In this document: piece after piece, positions 1-7,760 of the stretch
How the letters are laid out: each line of letters opens with the position of its first letter
Numbering within the stretch: position 1 is the stretch's first letter
The notes under the pieces: model-generated
Told to the model about the DNA's origin: nothing
Databases searched by the model: none
What the model saw: only the letters and a program-made list of their open reading frames with translations
Source: Actinokineospora fastidiosa
GTDB lineage: Bacteria > Actinomycetota > Actinomycetes > Mycobacteriales > Pseudonocardiaceae
Assembly: GCF_014648415.1 (NCBI RefSeq)
Contig: NZ_BMRB01000003.1
Location: 372,001-436,000 of the forward strand
Length of the DNA stretch: 64,000 nt
Direction: 5' to 3'
Position numbers and translations under genes: made by a program

Positions 1-168
1 CACGGCGGTCGCGATGCGCTCGTGCAGTGCCGTCAGGTCGGACTCGACGGTCCGGGGCTCGCTCTCGGCGACCACCGGGGTCGTCGCGATGGCGAGGCCC
101 GTGGCCGCCGTGGACATCACGCCCACGGCCATGACAGCGGCCGCGATCCGCCCGAGGTGTCGATTCAT
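1..168 (-). CDS. Secreted protein, partial (C-terminus outside window)
   Basis: Only the first 56 codons are inside the window. The ATG at 168 is preceded by AGAGGAA at a good spacing. The N-terminus reads MNRHLGRIAAAVMAVGVM, a short basic start followed by a hydrophobic Ala/Val/Met run, then TGLAIATTPVVAESE. This is a classical Sec signal peptide, with cleavage possible after an Ala around residues 26-34. The visible mature part (RTVESDLTALHERIATAV) is too short to assign a family. The gene is not divergently paired: the 250-base gap upstream of it (positions 169-419) holds a clear palindrome at 239-257. Confidence 0.7.
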   Translation of the reverse strand, partial: MNRHLGRIAAAVMAVGVMSTAATGLAIATTPVVAESEPRTVESDLTALHERIATAV

Positions 169-238
169 CGAAGTTCCTCTCCGGTTTGGTCCACTGCCCC
201 CTTTCAACCGCTACCAGGCGCAATCAAAGGACACCATA

Positions 239-257
239 TGATCACCCATTGTGATCA
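239..257. promoter_or_regulatory. Inverted repeat, possible operator
   Basis: TGATCAC-ccatt-GTGATCA is a perfect 7-base inverted repeat with a 5-base spacer. It lies about 70 bases upstream of the start of the partial secreted-protein gene, where a repressor site would be expected. The form fits a dimeric winged-helix regulator (GntR or MarR type), but no cognate regulator gene is visible. Apart from this, positions 169-419 show nothing I can assign. Confidence 0.35.
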
Positions 258-419
258 CCCCGGCTTCACCCGGTCCGGATACGGCGGTCGCGGTACGGGC
301 GACCACCATCGGGGCCGGAATGGGACATTCCGTCACGGACGGCCAGAATTGCTCCACGCCGGATAACTCGATCAGGCATCATCGCGTGCCGTCGGATCAA
401 TAACGCGTGTCGCGCCCGT

Positions 420-782
420 TTACCACCGCGAGGCGACCAGCGGCCGCAGCGCGGCGTCGAGGTCCGGGCAGATCGAGACGATCTCGTGGACGCCGGTCAG
501 GTGCAGCGTGCGCAGCACCGGCCCCGGCCGGGCCGCGACGCGCAGCCGCCGTCCCCGGTGCAGGCAGTGGTAATGCGCCCTGATCAGCAGGGGCGCGGTG
601 CCGACGCTGAGGTATCCCACCTCGGTCAGGTCCACCACGACGAGCATCTTCGCGGAGTTCTCCCCGCAGGCCTCCTCGACCTGCTGGCGCCACGGCTCCT
701 CGCCCGCAAGGTCGATGCGCCCCCGCGCGGCGACCACGACGGCGGAGCGCGTCCGCCGGGTGGTCACGACCAAGGGCGTCAC
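420..782 (-). CDS. STAS-domain protein (anti-sigma factor antagonist-like)
   Basis: This 120-residue protein has the STAS fold pattern: an N-terminal strand (VVVAARGRIDLAGEE), a central DLTEVGYLSVGTAPLL segment, and a C-terminal helix/strand (LRTLHLTGVHEIVSI). STAS proteins of the SpoIIAA/RsbV type bind anti-sigma kinases and are switched by phosphorylation of a Ser in a D-S-(A/S)-G loop. Here the loop reads L-S-V-G-T, so the usual Asp-Ser pair appears to be Ser-Val and normal phospho-control is doubtful. I chose the GTG at 782 because GGAGGAG sits just upstream; an in-frame GTG at 821 has no comparable site. The gene stands alone, with no partner kinase beside it. Confidence 0.8.
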   Translation of the reverse strand: MTPLVVTTRRTRSAVVVAARGRIDLAGEEPWRQQVEEACGENSAKMLVVVDLTEVGYLSVGTAPLLIRAHYHCLHRGRRLRVAARPGPVLRTLHLTGVHEIVSICPDLDAALRPLVASRW

Positions 783-958
783 GAAACTCCTCCAGCCACA
801 CAAGGGGGATTGCCCGGTCACACCAGGCCCACGGACTATAACGGAGCGATCACCGCCGCGGACCCGACCACCCGTTCGCCGACCCGAATGCCACTCAAAT
901 CACACTCCAATCGCTGAATTACGCGAGCATCACACGCGTTCGGTCACGGCCCGGGGTT

Positions 959-1618
959 ATGTTCACCCACATGCGCCCCACGTCCCGGCTCTGGTTCGGC
1001 CTCACGGCCCTGGTCGCGCTGGCCGGGCTCGCCGTGCAGACCACGGTCTCGATCACGGCGACCAGCGGTCAGTTCGAGACCGCCGCAGGCCGCGTCTTCA
1101 ACATGCTCTGCTACTTCACGATCCAGTCGAACCTGATCGTCTGCGCCACGCACGCCCTGCTCGCACGCGATCCGAACCGCACGGGACCGGTGTTCGCGGC
1201 GTTCCGCCTGGCGGGCCTCATCGGCATCACCGTGACCGGCGTCGTCTACCACACGGTCCTGCGCTCGCTCTATGACCTGACCGGCCTCGCGCACATCGCG
1301 GACCTGCTGCTGCACACCGCGACCCCGATCCTGACGGTCGTCGGCTGGCTGCTGTTCGGCCCGCGCGCCCGGATCGGGCTCCGGACGGCGCTGCACGCGC
1401 TGCTGTTCCCCGCGCTGTACCTGGTGTTCACGCTGATCCGCGGCCCGATCGCGGAGTTCTACCCGTACCCGTTCCTGGACGTGGCGCTGAACGGCTACGG
1501 CAGCGTCCTGCTGAACAGCCTGGCCGTCGCCGTGCTGTTCCTGCTCCTGGCCTTCGGCGCGCTCGCGCTGGACCGCGTGCTCACGCGGGCGCCAGCCGAG
1601 GCGGGAAGCCCCCGGTAG
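959..1618 (+). CDS. Pr6Pr family integral membrane protein
   Basis: This 219-residue polytopic protein has about six hydrophobic segments (roughly residues 10-30, 50-68, 80-100, 115-135, 140-160 and 185-205). The CYFTIQSNLIVCATHALLA stretch and the later EFYPYPFLDV motif are the conserved signatures of the Pr6Pr / FAR-17a-like family seen in many actinobacteria. The function is unknown; members are probably small six-helix membrane proteins. ATG at 959 is used, with a second in-frame ATG at 971; neither has a strong ribosome binding site. The 3' end overlaps the convergent flavoprotein gene by 38 bases. Confidence 0.8.
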   Translation: MFTHMRPTSRLWFGLTALVALAGLAVQTTVSITATSGQFETAAGRVFNMLCYFTIQSNLIVCATHALLARDPNRTGPVFAAFRLAGLIGITVTGVVYHTVLRSLYDLTGLAHIADLLLHTATPILTVVGWLLFGPRARIGLRTALHALLFPALYLVFTLIRGPIAEFYPYPFLDVALNGYGSVLLNSLAVAVLFLLLAFGALALDRVLTRAPAEAGSPR

Positions 1619-2048
1619 CGATCGGCCCCCACCGCTGGATCTCCACCCGGATCAGGCATTTGCCCTGGCGCACCATCGCGGCGCGGTAGTCGTCCCAGTC
1701 GGGGTGCTCGCCGGAGATCGACCGGTAGTACTCGACCAGCGGCTCCAGCGCGTCCGGCAGGTCGAGCACCTCGGCCCGGCCGTCGACCTGCACGTACGGC
1801 CCGTTCCAGTCGTCGGAGAGCACGCACGCCGAGACCGAGGGGGTGCGCCGGATGTTGCGCGCCTTCGCCCGCTCGGGATAGGTGGACACGACCAGCCTGC
1901 CCGCCGCGTCGACGCCCGCCGAGACCGGCGACAGCTGCGGCGTCCCGTCCGCCCTGGTCGTGACCAGCACGCACCGCGAGCGGCCCCGCAGGAAAGAGAT
2001 CAACTCATCGCGCTCGGGATGCTCAGCGGTGGCGATTCTGGGCGACAT
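1581..2048 (-). CDS. PPOX-class F420/FMN-dependent oxidoreductase
   Basis: This 155-residue protein of the pyridoxamine-phosphate-oxidase-like split-barrel family has VLVTTRADGTPQLSPVSAG followed by LVVSTYPERAKARNIRRTP, VDGRAEVLDLPDALEP, and YYRSISGEHPDWDDYRAAMV. That order is the one found in actinobacterial F420-dependent PPOX enzymes of about 140-150 residues. Such enzymes reduce small organic substrates or biliverdin-like compounds; the cofactor choice here is inferred. The ATG at 2048 lies 11 bases after the stop of the SMP-30-like gene, so the two are probably co-transcribed. An in-frame GTG a few codons upstream overlaps that stop and is a possible alternative start. Confidence 0.85.
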   Translation of the reverse strand: MSPRIATAEHPERDELISFLRGRSRCVLVTTRADGTPQLSPVSAGVDAAGRLVVSTYPERAKARNIRRTPSVSACVLSDDWNGPYVQVDGRAEVLDLPDALEPLVEYYRSISGEHPDWDDYRAAMVRQGKCLIRVEIQRWGPIATGGFPPRLAPA

Positions 2049-2059
2049 GCCACTCGACA

Positions 2060-3043
2060 CTACGGCAGGTCGAAGAACGCCACCGCGCGTTCCTCCAGGC
2101 TGCCCAGGTACACCCGGCCGTCGTGCTCCCGGACCCCGGTGACCATGTGGTAGCCGACACCGGCGCCGTAGAAGTCGTGCAGCACCTGGCCGGTGCCGCC
2201 GTCGATCGCCCGTACCCACACGGTCTTCTTCTCCGCGGGCTGCAACCGCTCCGGAAGCCGCCACAGCGCCTTGCGCAGCGCGGGCGGGGTCCGCAGCAGC
2301 AGGTCGAGGCGCGGGTCGCGCGGGTTGGCGAAGGCGATCCAGATGTGCCCGTCGCTGCCGGTGGAGATGTTGTCGGGGAAGCCGGGCAGGTTGTCGGCGA
2401 TGACGTCGAACTCGCCCGCCCGCGCGCCGGAGAGCCACAGCCGGATCAGCCGGTACTCCCACATCTCGGCGAAGACCACGAAGGACTCGTCCGGGGCGAG
2501 CGCGACGCCGTTGGGGAACTGCAGGCCGCTGCGCAGGACGTCGACCGTGCCGTCCGGGGTGCGGCGCAGGAACCGGCCGGTCCCGGTGTGCTCGAGCAGG
2601 TCAGCCTTCCAGTGGGTCAGCTCGAACCGCTGGGTGGAGTCGGTGAAGTAGATCGTGCCGTCCGCGGTGACGGCGGCGTTGTTGCACAGGTGCAGCTGCG
2701 GGCTCCTGGGCACCAGCGTCTCCACCGCGCCCGTCACCCGGTCGACGGCCAGCAGGCCGCGCTTGGCGTCGCACACCAGGAGTCGACCATCGGGCAGGTG
2801 TTCCAGCCCCAACGGGCGGCCCCCGGTGTCGGCGATCGTGTCCAGCCGCCGCCCGTCGGAGGTGAGCCGCAGGACGCGGCCGTCGTCGACGCCGGTGTAG
2901 ACGTTGCCCTTGTCGTCGACCAGGACGTCCTCGGCCCCGCTGCCGTTGACGTGCCAGACGGTCAGCGGCGGCAGCGACGGCGGGGGCCTGCGGCCGGCGC
3001 GGGGCGCCTTCCAGACGACGGGCTCGATCGCGGGCCTGCGCAT
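2060..3043 (-). CDS. SMP-30/gluconolactonase/strictosidine-synthase-like beta-propeller
   Basis: This protein of about 327 residues has repeated propeller blades: EDVLVDDKGNVYTGVDDGRV, GLEHLPDGRLLVCDAKRGLL, LCNNAAVTADGTIYFTDS, and GLQFPNGVALAPDESFVVFAE, then DNLPGFPDNISTGSDGHIWI. The FPNGVAL and LPGFPDNI motifs are typical of strictosidine-synthase-like and SMP-30 hydrolases, which act as calcium-dependent lactonases or arylesterases. The start is one of two adjacent ATGs (3043 or 3046) behind AAGGAG; the second gives the better spacing. No signal peptide follows. It is probably in an operon with the downstream PPOX flavoprotein, which suggests a small redox/lactone pathway, but the substrate cannot be read from sequence. 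Confidence 0.85.
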   Translation of the reverse strand: MRRPAIEPVVWKAPRAGRRPPPSLPPLTVWHVNGSGAEDVLVDDKGNVYTGVDDGRVLRLTSDGRRLDTIADTGGRPLGLEHLPDGRLLVCDAKRGLLAVDRVTGAVETLVPRSPQLHLCNNAAVTADGTIYFTDSTQRFELTHWKADLLEHTGTGRFLRRTPDGTVDVLRSGLQFPNGVALAPDESFVVFAEMWEYRLIRLWLSGARAGEFDVIADNLPGFPDNISTGSDGHIWIAFANPRDPRLDLLLRTPPALRKALWRLPERLQPAEKKTVWVRAIDGGTGQVLHDFYGAGVGYHMVTGVREHDGRVYLGSLEERAVAFFDLP

Positions 3044-3174
3044 CATCGGCTCCTTCTGGTCGGCGTCTCCCCCATCCTGACGAGCGGGACCGGATGCCAC
3101 CACCGCAGGTAGCATCCGCGCTGCTCCCGACGATGCAGTTCACCCACGCCCTTTCAAGGTTCAGGGAGCAGGCC

Positions 3175-3546
3175 GTGCACTTCACCAGGGAGCACGTCGA
3201 CCAGGCCATCGACCATGTGATCCAGACCAATGGCGCGCTGACGAACTACTCGCAGCTGTTCAGCGCGGCCGGTCTGCCCTCGGCCGACCCGCAAGTGATC
3301 GACGAGTTCATGACCCAGTTCCACCAACGCTGCGCCGAGCGCGGCCTGCCGCCGCTGGACGCCCTGGTGGTGCACGCCGCAGGCCCCAGACGCGACTTCC
3401 CCGACGCCGCCTACTTCCGGCTCAACAACCAGCCCGACCCGCTGATCGTCACCGCCACCATCGCCGACAAGCGCGACGCGACCACTTTCTGGCTGCACCA
3501 GATCCAGACGTGCAAGCTGTGGTCCACGCGCACGAGCCGCCAATAG
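3175..3546 (+). CDS. Conserved hypothetical protein
   Basis: A 123-residue soluble protein starting VHFTREHVDQAIDHVI, then TNYSQLFSAAGLPSADPQ, DEFMTQFHQRCAERGLPPLDALVVHAAG, and AYFRLNNQPDPL. GTG at 3175 is chosen because AGGGAG lies six bases upstream; ATGs at 3094 and 3133 have no such site. I do not recognise the family with confidence. The YSQLF...LPPLDALVVH arrangement vaguely resembles the winged-helix part of alkyltransferase-like proteins, but no PCHR-type active site is present. It abuts the convergent oxidoreductase gene with no intergenic base. Confidence 0.7.
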   Translation: MHFTREHVDQAIDHVIQTNGALTNYSQLFSAAGLPSADPQVIDEFMTQFHQRCAERGLPPLDALVVHAAGPRRDFPDAAYFRLNNQPDPLIVTATIADKRDATTFWLHQIQTCKLWSTRTSRQ

Positions 3547-4443
3547 TCAAGGCACGATGACGACTTTGCCCCTACCATGCCCGGCCTCGACGTCGCGGTG
3601 CGCGGCGGCCGCGTCGGCGAGCGGGTACGTCGCGCGGACGTGGACACGCGGGTGCGCCGCGATCAGCGCGGCGAGCCGGTCGCCCGACCGCCTGCTGAAC
3701 AACGCCCGCACCCCGAGTTCGTCGACCAGGTCGAACGCCACGAGCGTCCCGATCCGCGACCGGTCGGCCACCAACTCGACCGACGCCCGCAACGCCTCCG
3801 CCCCCGCCCCGTCGAGCGCCGCGTCTACACCGTTCGACGCGACCGCCCGGACGCGTTCGACGAGCCCTGGGCCGTAGGTGACGGGGATGGCACCCAGCTC
3901 GCGCAGGTACTCGTGGTTCGCCTCGCTGGCCGTGCCGATCACGGTCGCGCCCCGTTGTTTGGCAAGCTGCACAGCCACCGTCCCGACCCCGCCCGCTGCG
4001 GCGTGCACGAGCAGCGTGTCACCCGCGCCCACGCCCAGGTCTTCGAGCGCGGTGTGGGCGGCCTGGCCACTGCCGGACAACCCACCCGCCTGCTCGAAGG
4101 ACATGGCCGCAGGCTTGACCACGACCTGATCGACGTTGACGACGACGTATTCGGCGTAGCAGGCGAGAACCGCGAACCCGACGACGGCGTCCCCCGGGGC
4201 GAAGGCGGTGACGTCCGGGCCGAGCAGGTCGACCACGCCCGCGAACTCGTTGCCCAACAGCTGGGGATGCCGGATCTCGATCCCCCTGGGCGCCCACCCC
4301 TGCCGAACACCGATGTCAAACGGCTGCACACCAGCCGCTTTGACCCGCACGCGGATCTGGCCGGGACCGGGCAGGGGGTCGGGTAGGTCGACCAGTTCGA
4401 GGACATCGGGACCACCGGCAGCGGTGGCGACAACGGCCTTCAC
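3547..4443 (-). CDS. NADP-dependent quinone-oxidoreductase-like MDR enzyme
   Basis: A zinc-free medium-chain dehydrogenase/reductase of about 298 residues. The GroES-like N-terminal domain (LVDLPDPLPGPGQIRVRVKA, NEFAGVVDLLGPDVTAFAPGD) is followed by the nucleotide-binding AAAGGVGTVAVQLAKQRGA motif, matching the GxGxxA-type NADPH loop of quinone oxidoreductases. Catalytic-zinc cysteines are absent. Start assignment is weak: GTG at 4443 matches where family members begin (VKAVVATAAGGP); a TTG at 4485 sits too close to a GGAGG. The APH-like gene lies 60 bases upstream on the same strand, so co-transcription is possible. The physiological substrate is unknown. Confidence 0.85.
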   Translation of the reverse strand: MKAVVATAAGGPDVLELVDLPDPLPGPGQIRVRVKAAGVQPFDIGVRQGWAPRGIEIRHPQLLGNEFAGVVDLLGPDVTAFAPGDAVVGFAVLACYAEYVVVNVDQVVVKPAAMSFEQAGGLSGSGQAAHTALEDLGVGAGDTLLVHAAAGGVGTVAVQLAKQRGATVIGTASEANHEYLRELGAIPVTYGPGLVERVRAVASNGVDAALDGAGAEALRASVELVADRSRIGTLVAFDLVDELGVRALFSRRSGDRLAALIAAHPRVHVRATYPLADAAAAHRDVEAGHGRGKVVIVP

Positions 4444-4503
4444 GACTGCACGCCGTTCAGTTGGTTCATGACGGCGATCGTGCAACCTCCACTATGGAAG
4501 AGG

Positions 4504-5379
4504 TCAAGTGCCCAGACGCCATCGCATGTAGCGCTGGGCGAGCGCAGCACGCGTGGCGGTACAGCGGCCCTGCCGCACCCAGCTTGTCCACATCCCAGCG
4601 AGGTAGACGGCCCACGGGGTCAGCGCGGCTTCCGCGGCGGCCGACCAGGTTCCCCGGCTCCGCGCCCATGATTCGGCCTCGGCAGGGAAGTGTCCGCGCT
4701 CGATGAGCCGCACGATCAGGTAGGCGGTGTCCACCCAGGCCGCGCCCCTGCCCGGCATCCCCCAGTCGATCACGCGGGCGGAAGGACCGCACAGCAGGAA
4801 CTGGTCCCCGTGCAGGTCGGTGTGAACAAGCCGATCCCCGTCGACCAATGCGGGCAGCTCGGTGGAGAGCGCGTCCAGTCGGGCGGGGTCGAGGCCGTGC
4901 ACGGCTTCCGGTTGCGCGACGGCGAGGTCACGCCACCAGTGCGTCTCCGGCCAGCGCATGGTCAACGGACGCAGGTCCGGCGCCCTGACCTCGGCGATCC
5001 GCTCGACGACCTGGGCGACCGGGTCGAGATCGGGCGACCCTGGCGAGAGGTCCGCGGGTCGACCCGACACGTGCTCGAAGCCCACCACCAGCCAGTCGTC
5101 ACCATCGACCGCGACATCCTCGGAGAACAGGACTTCGGGGGCGATGCCGACAACATGCCGAGCGGCGGCTGTCTCGTTGCGCAACCACCGCATCGCGGGA
5201 CGGCGACCTCGGACGCCCTTGAGGAAGACCCGACGCGAGTCACCGAGGTGCAGCACGCAGGTGATGTCGCTGCTCTGCCCGACCACGACCCGTTCGACGA
5301 CGGAGATCGGGTCCGCGTGCCGCTCCACCGACAGACGAACAGCGCCCGGCAGGTCGTCCCAGGACAGCTTCGCGGGCAT
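4504..5379 (-). CDS. Aminoglycoside phosphotransferase-family kinase
   Basis: A 291-residue APH-fold protein. The catalytic loop HTDLHGDQFLL (about residues 186-196) and the metal-binding DWG (VIDWGMPGRGA) are intact, and the small lobe has VFLKGV as the likely ATP-binding lysine. Such kinases phosphorylate antibiotics or small metabolites. The poor similarity to known resistance enzymes and the chromosomal setting make a metabolite or housekeeping role as likely as resistance. The ATG at 5379 follows AGGAGG at a short spacing. It lies 42 bases downstream of the glycine-rich-domain-like gene in the same direction. Confidence 0.85.
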   Translation of the reverse strand: MPAKLSWDDLPGAVRLSVERHADPISVVERVVVGQSSDITCVLHLGDSRRVFLKGVRGRRPAMRWLRNETAAARHVVGIAPEVLFSEDVAVDGDDWLVVGFEHVSGRPADLSPGSPDLDPVAQVVERIAEVRAPDLRPLTMRWPETHWWRDLAVAQPEAVHGLDPARLDALSTELPALVDGDRLVHTDLHGDQFLLCGPSARVIDWGMPGRGAAWVDTAYLIVRLIERGHFPAEAESWARSRGTWSAAAEAALTPWAVYLAGMWTSWVRQGRCTATRAALAQRYMRWRLGT

Positions 5380-5421
5380 CAGGCCTCCTACCGGGCCGCG
5401 TCGCCCTTGTGCAGCCGGGAG

Positions 5422-5922
5422 TCACCCTAGCGCCGCAGCGAACTTCCTGCGCGTGTCGGAGTTCTCGTTCCCGTCGCCACCTGAGGCGTTGCAGTTGCCG
5501 TCCTCGTGGCAGGGGCCGCAGGACGCAGAGCTCGGCCACAACTCGGCGTCCACGAAGAAACCCGCCTGCCGGATCGCATCGACTGTGTCCGCCCGCGCCT
5601 GCCCCGGTGCGCCACCATCGTGGTCGATGTGGTGGATGTACCGGCCGCAGACACGCTCGCAGAATTCGTGGTAGGCACGGGTGTCGAGCCAGATGAAGGT
5701 GTGCCACCCGATGTCAACCTGCCTGCTGGGCGACAACGGAGCGACATCCCGCCCTGTGCTGCCGCAGGTGGCCACGAACGCCACAGCCTGGTCCACGATC
5801 CGCTCCGCCAGCTCCCGATCCACTCCGTGATCGCAGGCGATCCTCGCGGACAACCGGCGCACCAGCGATTCGGAGACCAGGGACCTGCCGTAGCGAACGG
5901 TGGGAAGATTCGCGGAAGACAT
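5422..5922 (-). CDS. Glycine-rich-domain-like protein with Cys-rich tail
   Basis: A 166-residue protein whose core VDIGWHTFIWLDTRAYHEFC followed by GRYIHHIDHD matches actinobacterial proteins annotated as glycine-rich domain-containing protein-like. These usually occur beside DUF5753/DUF397 regulators, as here. The conserved His/Asp/Trp pattern suggests a metal site, but no biochemical role is known to me. The C-terminus (about residues 135-155) is a low-complexity tail with SCGPCHEDGNCNASGGDG, which could bind metal or be a modified peptide. ATG at 5922 is preceded by AGGAGG at 8 bases and is preferred over the ATG at 5949. Confidence 0.7.
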   Translation of the reverse strand: MSSANLPTVRYGRSLVSESLVRRLSARIACDHGVDRELAERIVDQAVAFVATCGSTGRDVAPLSPSRQVDIGWHTFIWLDTRAYHEFCERVCGRYIHHIDHDGGAPGQARADTVDAIRQAGFFVDAELWPSSASCGPCHEDGNCNASGGDGNENSDTRRKFAAALG

Positions 5923-6037
5923 GGGGCGTCCCTCCTCGGCTATCCGCATTCATGGCGTACCAGTAATGGCAGATCAGTCGCCCTGCAGTCAGCCGCCAGC
6001 CGAGGGAGCGGAGACACCTGAAGGTGTGGTGCCTAGT

Positions 6038-6190
6038 TCACCGCACGTGGGCGATGAGGTTCCGGATCGCGGTGGGGGTGAGGGGGAGGGTGGCGTTCGG
6101 GTTCTTGCTGTCGCGGGCGGCGCTCAGGTCTTGTCGCAGCTCGACGCAGTTGCTCTCGTTGCCGGAACGCGACGACTTTCGCCAGGTCAT
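6038..6190 (-). CDS. DUF397 domain protein
   Basis: A 50-residue protein: MTWRKSSRSGNESNCVELR then DLSAARDSKNPNATLPLTP. The WRKSSRSG...CVE core is the diagnostic DUF397 signature. The ATG overlaps the stop of the upstream DUF5753 regulator (ATGA), so the pair is translationally coupled. DUF397 proteins act as partners of WhiJ/Scr1-type helix-turn-helix proteins in streptomycete development and toxin-antitoxin-like modules; a similar role is inferred here. Confidence 0.9.
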   Translation of the reverse strand: MTWRKSSRSGNESNCVELRQDLSAARDSKNPNATLPLTPTAIRNLIAHVR

Positions 6191-7017
6191 GGGCTCACCC
6201 TCTCTATCAGCCGCTCGATCATACTGCGGCTTTCCGAGGCCGAAAGGGCGATCTTGCTCAGGTGTGAACGCAACTCCAGATAGACTTCGACCTCTTCGTC
6301 ATGCAGATCCACAGTGCTGCGCTGTAGCTCGACGTGGACGACCGGTGGGCAGATCGGGGACTCGATCAGCAACCAGGAGTGCATTGCCGCGTGCGGCTCG
6401 CATCGAACAATGCGGACTCCGACTCCCCTGGTGCCCACGTCGTGCAGGTGGCGAAGTTGCTCGACCAGCGCCTCCCTTCCGCCGTACGGGATGTGGAGCA
6501 CAGGCTCGAAGATGAACGCCGTGTAGTCGACGGTAGGAAGAATTTGCTGCCTGCGCATTCGAGCCTGCCACCGAACCTCCGCCTCCGCGCTCGAAGCACC
6601 GTCGGTGGTCATGAAACCCACCGCGTACGCGGAGGTCTGCAACAAGCCCGGCACCAGGGTGTTCGACCAGTCCGTCAGCACGTTCGCCGTGGACTCATAG
6701 CCAACCAAGGTCGTCACGCCGTCTCGTAGCCCGACGTGCGCCCGCGACCACCAGCCCGACAGGTTGGGTGCCCTGACGGTCGCGCAGATGCTCTCCCGCT
6801 CCGCATACGGGACCTTGTACACCGTCAGCAGGCTGGCCACGTCCTCGACGGTGATGTGGCGTTTGCCGTTCTCGGTCCTGCTGAGTGTGGGGGTGGAGAT
6901 CCCCACGGCAGCGGCGGCCTGTTCGAGGGACAGGTCGGTCCGCTCGGTGCGGATGGTGCGGAGCAGGGCGCCGATGGCGCGATCCCTTGCCTGCGACGGT
7001 TTTCGAGCGCCTCCCAT
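6187..7017 (-). CDS. XRE-family regulator with DUF5753 (Scr1/WhiJ-like)
   Basis: A 276-residue protein. Residues about 15-75 form an XRE-type helix-turn-helix (LSLEQAAAAVGISTPTLSR, TENGKRHITVEDVASLL). The rest is the DUF5753 effector domain, with ESTANVLTDWSNTLVPGLLQ and the conserved LEPVLH-like IFEPVLHIPYGG. Family members regulate development and secondary metabolism in actinomycetes with a DUF397 partner, which overlaps its stop codon here by four bases. The ATG at 7017 follows AAAGGG. The downstream DUF397, glycine-rich-like and APH genes run in the same direction and may form one regulatory module. Confidence 0.9.
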   Translation of the reverse strand: MGGARKPSQARDRAIGALLRTIRTERTDLSLEQAAAAVGISTPTLSRTENGKRHITVEDVASLLTVYKVPYAERESICATVRAPNLSGWWSRAHVGLRDGVTTLVGYESTANVLTDWSNTLVPGLLQTSAYAVGFMTTDGASSAEAEVRWQARMRRQQILPTVDYTAFIFEPVLHIPYGGREALVEQLRHLHDVGTRGVGVRIVRCEPHAAMHSWLLIESPICPPVVHVELQRSTVDLHDEEVEVYLELRSHLSKIALSASESRSMIERLIERVSP

Positions 7018-7118
7018 TGTGCCGACCCTTTCTCAGCTCGCAATCGCGTGTCAGGTCGGCAAACTATCTTGATCGGGAGGCGTCCGGCTTGGCCTTTCAG
7101 GTACCACGGATGAGTGAT

Positions 7119-7760
7119 CTATCTGTATGTCAGCAACTCGCGATTAGGGCCCTCGAAGTGCCCGTGGTCATTGAACGACACCAGGGACGAACCGGAGCGG
7201 CCGACCACGATCTTGGTGATGGCGGCATTGACCACGACCCTGTTCAACGCCACCAGACCCGCTGGTCCCAAGCCCAGCAGGCCCGCGCACAAGGCCGCGA
7301 TCACGCCGCCGGAGGTGAAGACCAGGGCGGTTCCCGCACGTGAAACCTCGGCGAGGGCGGCGGTGCCCGCGGCGGCGAAGTCCGCAAATGAACCTGCTGC
7401 GCCCGCGACCCTGCCTTCGGTAACCCACGTGTGCAGCGCGCGATCCAGCGCCGACTGGTAATCGCGGGGATCGGTCGGCAGCGGGTCGACGAAGGCCGCC
7501 ACCAGGCCCAGGTGGTCGTACTCGTTCCAGCGCGCGTCCGCCACGCACGGCACCGACAGGCCCGCGGCGGCCGAGGCGATCTCGGCGGTGGCCTTCTGCC
7601 GCGACAGCGTCCCCGACAGCACCGACACCGGCCGCACGCCCCGCGACGCCAGTTCCGCGCCGACGATCTTCGCCTGGCGCTCGCCCGTCGGGGACAGCAC
7701 GTCGTAGTCCGCCTGGCCGAAGGACGCCTGGCCGTGGCGGACGAGGTAGACGACGCTCAC
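7119..7760 (-). CDS. Histidine phosphatase family protein
   Basis: A 213-residue phosphoglycerate-mutase-fold protein. The catalytic RHG is in YLVRHGQASF at the N-terminus, and LSPTGERQA follows. The second-histidine region reads VFTSGGVIAAL, so the usual SHG motif is SGG and catalytic competence needs checking. The GTG at 7760 overlaps the stop of the upstream kinase gene (GTGA) with GGAGG ten bases before, making this the last gene of the ACAD operon. In that setting it could remove phosphate from a phosphorylated intermediate, but this is inference. Confidence 0.85.
   Translation of the reverse strand: MSVVYLVRHGQASFGQADYDVLSPTGERQAKIVGAELASRGVRPVSVLSGTLSRQKATAEIASAAAGLSVPCVADARWNEYDHLGLVAAFVDPLPTDPRDYQSALDRALHTWVTEGRVAGAAGSFADFAAAGTAALAEVSRAGTALVFTSGGVIAALCAGLLGLGPAGLVALNRVVVNAAITKIVVGRSGSSLVSFNDHGHFEGPNRELLTYR

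Noticed and set aside
4504-5379. Calling the APH-family kinase an antibiotic resistance gene
   Set aside because: The fold is shared by many metabolic kinases and nothing in the context points to an antibiotic.
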